A stretch of 64,000 nucleotides of DNA from Planctomyces sp. SH-PL14 (lineage in GTDB: Bacteria; Planctomycetota; Planctomycetia; Planctomycetales; Planctomycetaceae). Each line of letters opens with the position of its first letter. The first letter of the stretch is position 1. The stretch spans positions 7,807,256-7,871,255 of the forward strand of contig NZ_CP011270.1 of the NCBI RefSeq assembly GCF_001610835.1, in the 5' to 3' direction. Position numbers and translations under genes: made by a program. The notes beneath the pieces are model-generated. The model did no database searches, was not told where the DNA came from, and saw nothing but the letters and a program-made list of their open reading frames with translations. This document shows positions 35,284 to 44,619 of this stretch, in pieces.

Positions 35284-36372
35284 GTGACGGCTGTCGACTA
35301 CCTGATCGTCGGCTCGGGATTGACCGGGGCCGTCATCGCCCGCGCGCTGCACGACGCGGGAGAGGAGGTGCTGGTCGTCGACCGGCGGGATCACGTCGGC
35401 GGCAATGTCCACGACCACGCCCATCCGAGCGGAATCCGCATTCACACCTACGGGCCGCACTACTTCCGGACGAACTCGGAAGACCTCTGGCGCTTCGTGA
35501 ACCGCTTCTCTGCGTTCTACAAGTACGAGGCGGAGCTCAAGAGCGAAGTCGACGGGGCCTATGAGAACTGGCCGATCGCCGGGAGCTACATCCGCCGCAC
35601 CGTCGGGAGCGACTGGAAGCCGGAGTTCGTCGGCACGCCGGCGAACTTCGAGGAAGCCTGCCTGGCGATGATGCCCCGGGCGATCTACGAAAAGTTCGTC
35701 AAGGGCTACACGGAGAAGCAGTGGGGGGTGCCGTGCACCGAGCTGTCCGCCGAACTGGCGACGCGGTTCGACGTCCGGGAGGACGACGAACCGCGGCTCA
35801 AGACCCACAAGTACCAGGGGATTCCGGTCGACGGATACGCCGTATTCATGAAGAACCTGCTGGCCGGAATTCCGGTCCTCCTGAACTGCGACTACCTGAA
35901 GCGGCCTGAGTCCTTTCCGCACCGGAAGAAGCTCGTCTTCACCGGCCCGATCGACGAATACTTCGGCTTCTCCCGGGGGCGGCTGGCGTACCGGGGGCAG
36001 CGGCGGATCCATGAGGACCACCCGGAGGTCGAGGGGTGCCTGCTCCCCTGCGGCCAGGTCAACAGCCCGGACGCGTCCCGCGCGGAGCACATCCGGACGC
36101 TGGAGTGGAAGCAGATGATGGATCCGAAGTACGCGGAGCGGATTCGGGGAACGGTTCTGACGCGGGAGATCACGGTCACGCCCCACGATCCGTCGCACTA
36201 CGAATACCCGTTCCCGGACGCAGCGAACGCGGACCTCTATCGCAAGTATCGGGAGATGGCCGCGGCGCTCCCGGACGTCCTCATCTGCGGGCGCCTGGGC
36301 GAGTATCGCTACTATGACATGGACCAGGCGATCGCCCGGGCCCAGGTCCTGGCCCGGCAGATCCGCGACTGA
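35284..36372 (+). CDS. glf: UDP-galactopyranose mutase
   Basis: The 362-residue flavoenzyme interconverts UDP-galactopyranose and UDP-galactofuranose. It has the N-terminal FAD-binding fold (VDYLIVGSGLTGAVIARAL, VVDRRDHVGGN), the YGPHYFRTN active-site block, KGYTEKQWGVPCTELSAELA and the C-terminal RLGEYRYYDMDQAIARA. Length is normal. The GTG at 35284 follows a purine-rich GAGAGGGGGAGGA stretch and matches the family N-terminus; the frame upstream is not coding. Its presence indicates that the glycan built by this locus contains galactofuranose. It lies between the ABC export genes and three glycosyltransferase genes on the same strand. Confidence 0.95.
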   Translation: MTAVDYLIVGSGLTGAVIARALHDAGEEVLVVDRRDHVGGNVHDHAHPSGIRIHTYGPHYFRTNSEDLWRFVNRFSAFYKYEAELKSEVDGAYENWPIAGSYIRRTVGSDWKPEFVGTPANFEEACLAMMPRAIYEKFVKGYTEKQWGVPCTELSAELATRFDVREDDEPRLKTHKYQGIPVDGYAVFMKNLLAGIPVLLNCDYLKRPESFPHRKKLVFTGPIDEYFGFSRGRLAYRGQRRIHEDHPEVEGCLLPCGQVNSPDASRAEHIRTLEWKQMMDPKYAERIRGTVLTREITVTPHDPSHYEYPFPDAANADLYRKYREMAAALPDVLICGRLGEYRYYDMDQAIARAQVLARQIRD

Positions 36373-36437
36373 TTCCCCTGTCCCCCCACCCTGCCCCAAC
36401 CCAGATACGGTTTGCCCCCTGAGGGGAATTCGCCGGA

Positions 36438-38504
36438 ATGCCACAGACGATTCAGATCGCGTTCTCGATCGACAACGACCGCGTCAAGCCGCTGCTCGTG
36501 GCGCTGACGAGCCTGGTCGAGACGACGACGTCCGCCGTCGCCGTGACGATCCTGGATGGCGGGCTCTCCGAGTCCCACGCCGCGCGGCTCCGCACGGCGG
36601 CGGATCTCCTCGGAACGCCGCTCCGCATCGTGCCGATGGACCGGGGCTTCCTGGGGAATTTTCCGGTCAGCGATCGCGACCGGCCGGCGACCTACGCTCG
36701 CCTGCAACTGCCCGAGGTGCTGCCGGAACTGGACCGGGTGCTCTACCTCGATTCGGACCTGATCGTCCGTCAGGACATCGCGGAACTGTGGAACGCGGAC
36801 CTGACGAACGTCTCGGCCGCCGTGAATGAGGACGTCGACGGTAACCCCTCAAGTCCGCTCCGGACGGCCCTGAGGCTCGGCCCCGAGGAGGCTCTGTTCA
36901 ACTCCGGGGTGATGCTTCTGAACCTGGCCCGTCTGCGGGCGACCGGTCTGGCGAACCGGGCGATCGCCTACGCGAAGGAGCATCCGGACCGGGCCGCGAT
37001 CGCTGGTCCGGGGATCCTCAACGTCCTGCTGAAGGACGACGTCGCCCGTTTCCCGTTCCGGTGGAACGTCACCTCCTGCCAAGATGGTTCCGGCGGCGGA
37101 GAGGGGCGGCCGGAGCCCTCCGCGCGGTCCCGCGGGGAGGATCGGCGCGACGCCGAGCGGAGCCCCGCGATCGTGCACTACGCCGGTCCGGTCAAGCCGT
37201 GGCACTGCAGTCCGGCCGCCCGCCGGCATCCGTGGTACGAAGACTACTTCCGAGCGGTGGACCGGTATCACGAGCGATTGGGACAGGTCGCCGAGCTGCG
37301 GGAGGCGCCGCGGATTTCGGTCATCATGCCGTGCCGGAACGTGGAGCCGTTCCTGCAGCAGGCGGTCGAGTCCGTGCTCGGGCAGCGGGTGGGGGCAATC
37401 GAGGTCATTGCGATCAATGACGGATCGACCGACTCGACCGGCCGAATGCTGGATGACTTCGCCCGCTGGGACCGCCGGATCACCGTCCTGCACCAGGAGA
37501 ACCGGGGGCTGGGCGCAACCTACAACCGCGGACTCGATCGGGCCGCGGCCGAGTACATTGCCTTCGTCGAGCCCGACGACTGGGTCGACCTCGACGGCTT
37601 CGAGTCCCTGATGCGGCAGGCGGACCGGGTCCGGTGCGAAATCGTCAAGGGGGACTTCTTCCTCGTCGAAGGGACGGAGATCAACCGGTACTTCAAGTAC
37701 CGCAACGAGCGGCTGCCGGAGATCTGCCGGTTCCAGGACATCGAGGTCGCGGCCCACGGCCATGTCGGGTTCTGGGCGGGACTCTACCGCCGGGAGTTCC
37801 TGAACCGGCACGGGATCCGGTTCCTGGAGCTGCCGGGGGCCGGTTACGTCGACGCCAGCTTCCTGTGGATCTCGCACGTCCTGGCGGAGTCGATCAGCGT
37901 CCTCGACCGCGGCGTCTACTACTACCGCCAGCATCCCGCCGCCTCGATCGCCACGGCTGCCTTCTCGAAGAACTGGCGGCTGCTGATTCGGAACTACGAC
38001 GTGGCGATGGACTTCCTGGTGGCGAAGGGGGTGGTGCCGCTCTATGCCGACAACATGCTCCACGTGCTGTACCTCGCCGTCGCCCATATGCTCGCCCTGC
38101 TGGAGCCGGACCAGCACGGCGAACTGATCCAGAGCGTGCGCCCCCTGTTCCTGATGATGCCCGATGTCGACCGCACCCGCGTCCCGCTTCCCCCGGAGGT
38201 CCGCCGGGGGATCCGCGCCATCCAGCGAGGGGCCAGCCCCGTGGCCAACGGCGTGAAGCAGCAACTGAAGCGACGGTTCCGCTGGATCACGAAGGACCCC
38301 CGGACCGCGGCGGATGTCAGCCGGATCCGGCACTCGCCGATTGTGCGGGCTGTCCAGGGAGGCATCCGGTGGGGCAGAGAATGCCTGTCCCTGGTGGTCG
38401 CCTCGGGACGCGTCTGCCATCACGCGGTCCGGTCTCTGTTTCAGCGGCCGCGTGAGTCCAATCCGCCCGTGGGAGCGTCCTCGGTCTCCCAGGGCCGGAA
38501 GTAG
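36438..38504 (+). CDS. Fused GT8-GT2 glycosyltransferase
   Basis: A 688-residue two-domain enzyme. Residues 1 to about 285 form a GT8 domain (IQIAFSIDNDRVKPLLVALT, DxD motif YLDSDLIV with D105 and D107, FNSGVMLLNL, and the closing HYAGPVKPWH). Residues about 290-520 form a GT2 domain (RISVIMPCRNVEPFLQQAVE, INDGSTDSTG, FVEPDDWVD near 378). The C-terminal 170 residues are helical and basic, without clear membrane segments. It should add two successive sugars, one with retention and one with inversion of configuration. The ATG at 36438 follows GAGGGGAA. Such fusions are known in capsule-type loci, but the sugars here are unknown. Confidence 0.9.
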   Translation: MPQTIQIAFSIDNDRVKPLLVALTSLVETTTSAVAVTILDGGLSESHAARLRTAADLLGTPLRIVPMDRGFLGNFPVSDRDRPATYARLQLPEVLPELDRVLYLDSDLIVRQDIAELWNADLTNVSAAVNEDVDGNPSSPLRTALRLGPEEALFNSGVMLLNLARLRATGLANRAIAYAKEHPDRAAIAGPGILNVLLKDDVARFPFRWNVTSCQDGSGGGEGRPEPSARSRGEDRRDAERSPAIVHYAGPVKPWHCSPAARRHPWYEDYFRAVDRYHERLGQVAELREAPRISVIMPCRNVEPFLQQAVESVLGQRVGAIEVIAINDGSTDSTGRMLDDFARWDRRITVLHQENRGLGATYNRGLDRAAAEYIAFVEPDDWVDLDGFESLMRQADRVRCEIVKGDFFLVEGTEINRYFKYRNERLPEICRFQDIEVAAHGHVGFWAGLYRREFLNRHGIRFLELPGAGYVDASFLWISHVLAESISVLDRGVYYYRQHPAASIATAAFSKNWRLLIRNYDVAMDFLVAKGVVPLYADNMLHVLYLAVAHMLALLEPDQHGELIQSVRPLFLMMPDVDRTRVPLPPEVRRGIRAIQRGASPVANGVKQQLKRRFRWITKDPRTAADVSRIRHSPIVRAVQGGIRWGRECLSLVVASGRVCHHAVRSLFQRPRESNPPVGASSVSQGRK

Positions 38505-38572
38505 CGGTCGGTCGAGCGGCGGATGCCCTTTCCGAGCCAGTGTTATTCTCATCGCGATCGAGAGTTCCGGAC

Positions 38573-39595
38573 GTGGAGACGTTGAGCCCCGCGAATATCG
38601 TCGTGGCGACGGACGAGCGGTTCGCCATGCCGCTGGCGGTGACGCTCCGTTCGCTGCTGGAGACCGCCGACCCCGGCGGCCGGATCCGTCTGTTCATCCT
38701 GGACGGGGGCCTGACCGACGAGACCCGGCAGCGGCTCGCCCGGAGTTGCGCGGATTCCCGGATCGTCGAGATCTGCTGGCTGCCGATCGACGCGACCACG
38801 GTCGGGGAGTTGCCCGTTTCGGGGCACTTCAGTCCGGCGGGTTACTACCGGATCCTGATCCCGAAGGTTCTGCCGGCGGACGTCGGTCGCGTCCTGTATC
38901 TCGACGGCGACCTGCTGATCCGGAGGGACGTCCTCTCCCTCCTCTCGCTGGAACAGGGGGATCACCTCTGTCTCGCCGCGCAGGATTCCGCGTGTCCTTA
39001 CTTCGACAGCTTCGCGGCGCTCGACGACTACCGTCGCTCGGCGCCGTACATCGTCGCCCGCCGGCCTGTTCCCAACGCTCCAGAACTGGGGATCGAGGGA
39101 CGTCAGCCGTATTTCAACAGCGGTGTGATGGTGATCGACGTCGACGGCTGGCGGCGGGAATCGGTCTGCGAGCGGCTCGTCGAGTGCCTTCGCGTCAACC
39201 GGGACTTCGTGCGGTGGTGGGACCAGTACGCGCTCAACGTGGTCCTGGCGGGGCGGTGGGGGCCGCTCGACCTCCGCTGGAATCAGGGGACGCACGTCTT
39301 CCAGTACCCCTCCTGGCGGCAGAGCCCGTTTCCGCGGGAGACATTCGAATCTCTCCGCGACGATCCATTCATCGTCCACTTTAGCTCGCCCGTCAAACCG
39401 TGGCACGCGGAGTGTCGCCACTCCTACCGCGACGAGTGGATCCGGCACCTCGACCGAACGGAGTGGCGGGGCTGGCGGCCGACGCTCCATCCGCTGCGGC
39501 GGCTGGGGAAACAGGCGTACTGGCTGCTCCGGGAACGGGTTCGACGGTCCTTGCGGCGAACCCAACTCATTCTCAATGAGGGACTTGTGCGTTAG
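38573..39595 (+). CDS. GT8-family glycosyltransferase
   Basis: The 340-residue protein is a GT8 enzyme of the LgtC/GlgC-like galactosyl- or glucosyltransferase group. It has IVVATDERFAMPLAVTLRSL, the DxD metal site LYLDGDLLI (D111 and D113), PYFNSGVMVIDVDGW, WWDQYALNVVL and HFSSPVKPWH. The GTG at 38573 has a GAGAG about eight bases upstream; a TTG three codons later has its purine run too close. It is clearly related to the GT8 half of the preceding fused gene (same order of motifs, 68 bp apart) and may derive from duplication. It probably adds a hexose to the locus glycan. Confidence 0.9.
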   Translation: METLSPANIVVATDERFAMPLAVTLRSLLETADPGGRIRLFILDGGLTDETRQRLARSCADSRIVEICWLPIDATTVGELPVSGHFSPAGYYRILIPKVLPADVGRVLYLDGDLLIRRDVLSLLSLEQGDHLCLAAQDSACPYFDSFAALDDYRRSAPYIVARRPVPNAPELGIEGRQPYFNSGVMVIDVDGWRRESVCERLVECLRVNRDFVRWWDQYALNVVLAGRWGPLDLRWNQGTHVFQYPSWRQSPFPRETFESLRDDPFIVHFSSPVKPWHAECRHSYRDEWIRHLDRTEWRGWRPTLHPLRRLGKQAYWLLRERVRRSLRRTQLILNEGLVR

Positions 39596-39730
39596 TGGCC
39601 GGCGGCCGCGGTGGCAAGCTGCCGCCGCCGGATTTCTGGAAATCCCATGAAGACCCAACTGGTCAGGGGTCTCGGGGGGTGGGTAGTGTGAGGCCGTGAT
39701 ATTCAGGAGTGCCGCGCTCCGCCGACCCTG

Positions 39731-41269
39731 TTGCGCCGGGTGACCGTGAACGCAGGACCCCCATCCTACACCCTGATCGACCCCCTCATCTCGACCGCCA
39801 CGGTCGACACGATCGAGGGGACGCATCCGCGCCGCCGCGCCGCTGTCCGAGTGCAGCGGCTGCTGCTGCCCCGTTCCGTGGTCACGAATGCCCCGCTCGT
39901 GGCGTTCGATGTACTGCTGTCCGTCGCCGTGCTCCTGGCGGCGTTCTCCGTCACGATCTGGATCAGCCAGGCCCCTCACGACGTGCGGCAGCTGGTCAAC
40001 TTCCACACCTCGCTGGCGGTCCTCTCGCTCTCAATGTCCGTCGTGCTGGGACTGCACCACGCCTCGGGAATGAATCCGGTCCTGGAGCTGCGGCAGCAGG
40101 TCCGCGCCGTCACGGCGTCCCATGTTCTGCTGCTGATGCTGGGAGGGATGTTCGGTTCGGTGGCGGGGTTCGAGACCTGCGCCGTGGGACTGAGCTGGGC
40201 CGGCGGCTGTGTCTTCCTCCCCGTGGGGCGGACGATCCTGCGCAAGATTCTGGGGCGGCAGCGGTGGTGGGGTGAGCCGGCCCTGATCGTCGGCGATGGG
40301 ACCGGCTGGCAGGAGATCGTCCGGTTCGTTCAGGACTGCCCGCAGCGCGGCCTGCGGATGGTCGGTTCGCTGGGAGTCGCGGAGGCCTTGGCCGTCCCCT
40401 CGGCGGAAACCAAATCAAAGTCTCCGACCTCCACTGGCCTGGGTCGGCTGATCGGCGAGATCCATCCGGACTGGGTGATCGTCGCCGCTCCCGATCAGGA
40501 CATGACGGTCGTCCGCAAGGTCGTCTCGGCTTGCGCTGGCGTGCGGAACATCGTCATCCTGAACGGCGCCGCGGCAATCCCGACGCTGTGGACCCGGTCC
40601 TACGAGTGCGCCGGGATGTTCGGGACCCACCTGCAGGACCGGCTCCTCTCCCGCCGGATGCAGTTCCTGAAGCGGGCGGTCGACATCGTCGGCGCCCTTG
40701 CGATCGGGCTCCTCGCCCTGCCGGCGATGATCGTCGCGGCGATCATCATCAAGATCCGTTCGCCGGGGCCGGTGTTCTACCAGCACGTGCGCGTCGGGCG
40801 GGGGGGACGCTGGTTCAAGACCCTCAAGTTCCGGACGATGGTCAAGGACGCGGACCGGGTCCTGAAGGACTATCTGGCCCGCCATCCCGAGCTCCAGGAG
40901 GAGTGGGACCGCGACCACAAGCTCCGCCACGATCCGCGGATCATTCCCGTCGTGGGTCGGCTGCTGCGCCTGACGAGCCTCGACGAGCTGCCGCAGCTCT
41001 GGAACGTTCTGCGGGGGGAGATGAGTCTCGTCGGTCCGCGGCCGATCGTTTCTGAGGAGGTGGCGAAGTATCAGTCCTGGTACTCGCTTTACACGCAGGT
41101 CCGGCCGGGGCTGACCGGGCTGTGGCAGGTCTCGGGCCGCAACGGCACGTCTTATGAGGACCGAGTTCGTCTCGACGCTTACTACGTTATGAACTGGTCG
41201 CCGTGGATGGACATGTACATCCTGCTGCGGACGGTGCGTACGGTGTTGTGGTGCGAAGGGGCTTGCTGA
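39731..41269 (+). CDS. Polyprenyl-phosphate sugar-1-phosphate transferase (WbaP-type)
   Basis: The protein is about 512 residues. Four or five N-terminal membrane helices ([54 protein letters not shown]) are followed by a CoA-binding-like middle part ([20 protein letters not shown]). The C-terminal catalytic bacterial sugar transferase domain starts at about 313 ([56 protein letters not shown]). It should start the glycan by moving a sugar phosphate onto undecaprenyl phosphate. The start is uncertain: TTG 39731, GTG 39740 or GTG 39746, none with a well-placed ribosome binding site (an AGGAG lies 24 bp ahead of the first). It ends the polysaccharide row. Confidence 0.9.
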   Translation: MRRVTVNAGPPSYTLIDPLISTATVDTIEGTHPRRRAAVRVQRLLLPRSVVTNAPLVAFDVLLSVAVLLAAFSVTIWISQAPHDVRQLVNFHTSLAVLSLSMSVVLGLHHASGMNPVLELRQQVRAVTASHVLLLMLGGMFGSVAGFETCAVGLSWAGGCVFLPVGRTILRKILGRQRWWGEPALIVGDGTGWQEIVRFVQDCPQRGLRMVGSLGVAEALAVPSAETKSKSPTSTGLGRLIGEIHPDWVIVAAPDQDMTVVRKVVSACAGVRNIVILNGAAAIPTLWTRSYECAGMFGTHLQDRLLSRRMQFLKRAVDIVGALAIGLLALPAMIVAAIIIKIRSPGPVFYQHVRVGRGGRWFKTLKFRTMVKDADRVLKDYLARHPELQEEWDRDHKLRHDPRIIPVVGRLLRLTSLDELPQLWNVLRGEMSLVGPRPIVSEEVAKYQSWYSLYTQVRPGLTGLWQVSGRNGTSYEDRVRLDAYYVMNWSPWMDMYILLRTVRTVLWCEGAC

Positions 41270-41343
41270 GACCGTCGCAGTCGGTTGCTGAGCCGACGAC
41301 TGCACGACGGGGGCATCGGCGAAAACCGAAATCGCCAGCCAAC

Positions 41344-41672
41344 CGGGTCCAGGGGCACCCTGGTCAGGGAGTGCAGGGGGAAGAATTCCCCTTGCCCGCC
41401 GGAGGCCTGGCTCGTCGGAAACTATCTGAAGGAGCACTTGTCCAAGCGCGGACCACGTGTCGTAGGCCCCCTCACCACCCCGCGGGGATTGCAAAGCCAG
41501 CGGTGTGATGTGAGGGAGTCCTCAACGCCGGTTCCACAAAGGGGCATCCGTGTGTCCCACGGTTCCTCATGGAAATGCCGCCTGGGGTCAAGGGGGCGAG
41601 GCCCCCTTGACCCCAGGCGGCCGTAGCACGTTGGGTTTGAGCTATCGAGTCGTGCCGGCAAGGACGCGGTTC
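41344..41672 (+). repeat. Dispersed intergenic repeat, copy D
   Basis: About 329 bp, from gggtccaggggcaccctgg to gtgccggcaaggacgcggtt. It begins 75 bp after the sugar transferase stop and ends 135 bp before tRNA-Val. It has all conserved boxes, but its right inner end has changed from gcctccggcggcaaggggc into a perfect long palindrome. The outermost 22 bases recur inverted at 60448-60469. Confidence 0.92.
41577..41621. repeat. Perfect 21-bp palindrome inside repeat copy D
   Basis: The arms 41577-41597 and 41601-41621 are exactly complementary over 21 bases around a gag loop (core cctggggtcaagggggc). Other copies have only a 7-bp hairpin at this place. Such a stem would be extremely stable in RNA and could block transcription or replication. 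Confidence 0.95.
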
Positions 41673-41804
41673 GGGCCGGCGGGACAAGCCATTCTGCCCC
41701 ACGCCTCCCGCGCGGAACACCCTCTGTCGCCCGGTCGCGACTCCCCGGTGCCGCGGACGCTCAAGAATCGCTCGATCAAAGCTGTATCACCGGAGTGACC
41801 GGCG

Positions 41805-41880
<76 letters not shown>

Positions 41881-42017
41881 CGGAAAAGGGATCGCGAATT
41901 CTGCGGGGCATTTCTCCCTCTGTCAATTCGCATCCCGCTGCGGTCCGGTAGAATACCACACCGGCCCCTCCCGCGGAGGGACGGCCCGGTTTTCCGCCTG
42001 TTCCGAATGGTCCTCCG

Positions 42018-42410
42018 ATGGTTGATCCCGTCCTTCCCGTCGTCAATCCCGAGATGCCCCCCATCATTCCGACGGAATCGGCCGGCAATCCGGAGGCGGT
42101 CAATCATCCGGAACCGAAGGAAGAGCAGCTGATCGAAGCCCTCAAGCAGGTCATCGATCCGGAACTGATGGTCAACATCGTCGACCTGGGACTGGTCTAC
42201 ACCGTCCAGATCGAGGACCGACAGGTCCAGATGGAGATGACCCTGACGAGTCCGACCTGCCCCGCCGGGCCGCAGATCATTCATCAGTCCAAGATGGCCC
42301 TGGAACAGGTTCCCGGCGTGGCGAAGGCGAATATCCGCCTCACGATGTCGCCTCCCTGGACGCCCGCCCGGATGACGGACGACGCGCGGGACATGCTGGG
42401 GATTTTCTAA
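42018..42410 (+). CDS. MIP18/SufT-like iron-sulfur assembly protein (DUF59)
   Basis: A 130-residue protein with a disordered Pro-rich N-terminus (about 1-35) and then a complete MIP18-family domain: EEQLIEALKQVIDPELMVNI, VDLGLVYTV, MTLTSPTCPAGPQI with the conserved Cys, and VRLTMSPPW-like NIRLTMSPPWTPARM. Members (SufT, PaaD, Cia2) take part in Fe-S cluster maturation or in phenylacetate oxygenase assembly; no paa genes are near, so the SufT-type role is more likely. The ATG at 42018 has only a weak purine run before it. It is a single gene divergent from tRNA-Val. Confidence 0.92.
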   Translation: MVDPVLPVVNPEMPPIIPTESAGNPEAVNHPEPKEEQLIEALKQVIDPELMVNIVDLGLVYTVQIEDRQVQMEMTLTSPTCPAGPQIIHQSKMALEQVPGVAKANIRLTMSPPWTPARMTDDARDMLGIF

Positions 42411-42436
42411 GAGAGCTGCCGCCGCGGCCGAGAAGC

Positions 42437-43273
42437 TCAGGCGGATTCGAACTGCCGGACGGGCTGGACCTGGTAGATGTCGGTCAGGCGGATCATGAGA
42501 GTCCGCTCGAGACGTCCTTCGCGATTGCCGCGGAAGAAACAGTGGCCCAGGCAGTGCTCCGCGCGGTCCTGGAGGCCGATGACCGCCATCTCCTGCACGT
42601 TCAGCTCGACGGCGAATTTCAGCTCGTGGAGCCCTTCGACCTCCTGGCCGCGGTCGTACATCCAGCCGTGTTCGGTGGGGACCTGCCGTTCGATGTTCGG
42701 CCCGTGATGGATCTCGGGGGTGAACTCCAGCCGGGCCCAGCCGTCTTCGACCTTCTCCATCCGGATCCGGAGGACACAGCGGGCGGTCTCGAACCGCCGC
42801 TTCTGTGACGTCTTGTCCGGCGTGGGGATCGAGCACTCCAGGAGCGGAACTTCCGGCCACGTCTCGACGAGGTGCTCGCCGCCCGAAGGGAAGCCGTAGG
42901 GAAGGTGCTGGATCCGCTGCGTGGCGGATTTGCTGTCGGCCGCCAGGAGGGACTGGATGGCGAACGGCGGCGTCGAGGAGGCGAGGCCGTACTGAAAGCC
43001 GTTGTCCGCGAGGAGGCGGTGGCTGGCCGGGGAGGCGACGCTCACCTCGTTGAGATTGTTCCAGAGCGCCTTGCCGATCATCGGATCGCCGACGGCCCGG
43101 TCGGCCAGCATGATGTCGACGGAGACGGCGTCCTTGGGCTTGATGAGCGGGGGGAGGAACGGTTTGGCGGTCTGGTTTTGCACCGCTTTGCCGATGCTCA
43201 AAACGGTGCAGCCCGTCACGCTCGTGGGGAGCGCGAGGCAGGCGATCGATTGGAGCCAGCGCCGTCGGTTCAC
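42437..43273 (-). CDS. Putative lipoprotein, 278 residues
   Basis: From GTG 43273 the protein opens with NRRRWLQSIACLALPTSVTGC, a lipoprotein signal with Cys at 22. The mature part (about 250 residues) has SVDIMLADRAVGDPMIGKAL, a middle beta-rich part (RCVLRIRMEKVEDGWARLEF) and a C-terminal VRLTDIYQVQPV-like stretch. It has the look of planctomycete periplasmic lipoproteins of unknown function. The start lacks a clear ribosome binding site; the longer frame to 43360 has no better one. It faces the SufT-like gene with 26 bp between the stops. Confidence 0.75.
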   Translation of the reverse strand: MNRRRWLQSIACLALPTSVTGCTVLSIGKAVQNQTAKPFLPPLIKPKDAVSVDIMLADRAVGDPMIGKALWNNLNEVSVASPASHRLLADNGFQYGLASSTPPFAIQSLLAADSKSATQRIQHLPYGFPSGGEHLVETWPEVPLLECSIPTPDKTSQKRRFETARCVLRIRMEKVEDGWARLEFTPEIHHGPNIERQVPTEHGWMYDRGQEVEGLHELKFAVELNVQEMAVIGLQDRAEHCLGHCFFRGNREGRLERTLMIRLTDIYQVQPVRQFESA

Positions 43274-43457
43274 GATCTGTCGCGACAGAGTCTCAGCGTG
43301 CCGGCTGCGGATGTCGCAGCGGTCCGGAGGGCTTTTAGGCCGGAGACAGGGGCGCGGCAATTCGAAGTTCTGCCGGCGGGTGGCCGGAGGCGTTGGACCG
43401 GCAGGAGTTGCGGCTCAGGACTGCATTGCGGCGGCACACCCGGGATGGCGCCCGAAA

Positions 43458-44249
43458 TCAGTCGCGGAGGTCATCGGCCAGACGCTCGATGATCGGCGGG
43501 AGGAAGGCGCCGAGGCGGCGGGCGGCGTCCTGGGCCTGGTCGCGGAGGCGGAGCAGGTCCTTGTAGCTGGACCAGCGTTTCCAGAGGGAGCCGAGGACCG
43601 CTCCGGCGCGGAGGAAGCCGCTCTTGCCGAAGATGGTGAGAATCTCGGGAGGGAGGTCTTCTGAGAGGTCGTCGCTGATGCAGCGGATGGCGAGGAACCG
43701 GACTTTGCGCTCGACGCAGACCTTGGCGACGGCGAAGGACTCCATGTCGACGGCGATCGCTCCGGTCCGCGCGGCGAGGGCCTGTTTTTCGGCGATGGTG
43801 CGGACGACTTCGTTGACTTGGAGGAAGCGTCCAACGTGGAGTCCCTTGGCCGGGTCCGCGGACATGCCGACGTCGATCTCGAGGGAGTCCTGGCCGTCGG
43901 AGATGGAGTTAGCGACGACGATGTGTCCGCGGCGGACTTCCGGGGTCAGGCCGCCGCTGAATCCGACGGAGAGGACCCATTGCGGCTCGTGGGCGTCGAG
44001 GAGGGACTGGGTGGCGCGGGTGGCGCGTTTGGTGCCGGGGCCGGATTCGACGGCGGCGATGCGGGTGTCGTCGTACATAGCGCCGCGGAAGACGAATTCG
44101 CCGCCGGTGTATCTCCGCAGGGGGAGGCAGCGCTCGAGGAACGGGGCGAGTTCCATGTGGAGGGCGGCGACGAGGCCGATGTCGGCGTGGGCGGCGCTGA
44201 GGCCCTGTGCGGCGTCGTGATCGGCGGATTCGTCGTGTTCGGTAGTCAT
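43458..44249 (-). CDS. Nucleoside phosphorylase-superfamily protein (MTA/SAH nucleosidase-like)
   Basis: A 263-residue member of the PNP/UDP phosphorylase superfamily: DIGLVAALHMELAPFLERCL, VESGPGTKRATRATQSLL, VLSVGFSGGLTPEVRRGHIV and the substrate-binding VDMESFAVAKV (Met-Glu) near residue 175. The closing RCISDDLSEDLP carries the catalytic Asp. The family cleaves N-glycosidic bonds of nucleosides such as methylthioadenosine, adenosylhomocysteine or adenosylhopane. The C-terminal 60 residues are longer than in MTAN. The ATG at 44249 is preferred over a GTG at 44261. It is followed by the gap with the lipoprotein gene, and repeat copy E lies upstream. Confidence 0.85.
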   Translation of the reverse strand: MTTEHDESADHDAAQGLSAAHADIGLVAALHMELAPFLERCLPLRRYTGGEFVFRGAMYDDTRIAAVESGPGTKRATRATQSLLDAHEPQWVLSVGFSGGLTPEVRRGHIVVANSISDGQDSLEIDVGMSADPAKGLHVGRFLQVNEVVRTIAEKQALAARTGAIAVDMESFAVAKVCVERKVRFLAIRCISDDLSEDLPPEILTIFGKSGFLRAGAVLGSLWKRWSSYKDLLRLRDQAQDAARRLGAFLPPIIERLADDLRD

Positions 44250-44338
44250 CTCGCGGTTCACGGGGTGGGTCTTCTGGCGGGCTGAGGCGGTGGTGGGTTG
44301 TCTTTCATCATGGAGCGCCGGTAGCCGCGGTCAAGCGA

Positions 44339-44358
44339 CCAGCGTCCCGCTGGACCGG
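44339..44358. repeat. 20-bp repeat with hairpin (second of two)
   Basis: Identical to 6923-6942 (ccagcgtcccgctggaccgg). It lies 48 bp before repeat copy E. Confidence 0.7.
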
Positions 44359-44406
44359 GTGGGCGCGTTCGCTGGATGACGGCGGTCGGTGGGTGTGACG
44401 TTCAAA

Positions 44407-44561
44407 ACCGGGTCCAGGGGGACCCTGGTGGGGGATGCAAGGGGGCCACGCCCCCTTGCCCGCCGGAGGCCTGGCCGTCGAGAGATGTCTGAAGGAGAGC
44501 GTGTCCAAACGCGGACAACGTGTCGTATGCCCCCTCACCAACACGCGGGGATGGCAAAGTA
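44407..44561 (+). repeat. Dispersed intergenic repeat, copy E (left half only)
   Basis: About 155 bp from accgggtccagggggaccc to cgcggggatggcaaag, after which similarity stops. It keeps the hairpin gggggc-cac-gccccc and the boxes gtctgaaggag and cgcggacaacgtg. It is truncated in the middle, between the nucleosidase start and the stop of the isochorismatase-ThuA gene. Confidence 0.88.
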
Positions 44562-44619
44562 AGTGGAGCAATTTGAGGAACTCCTCCTCACCTCTTCGCA
44601 CCTCAGCGCCTTCTCAGAC

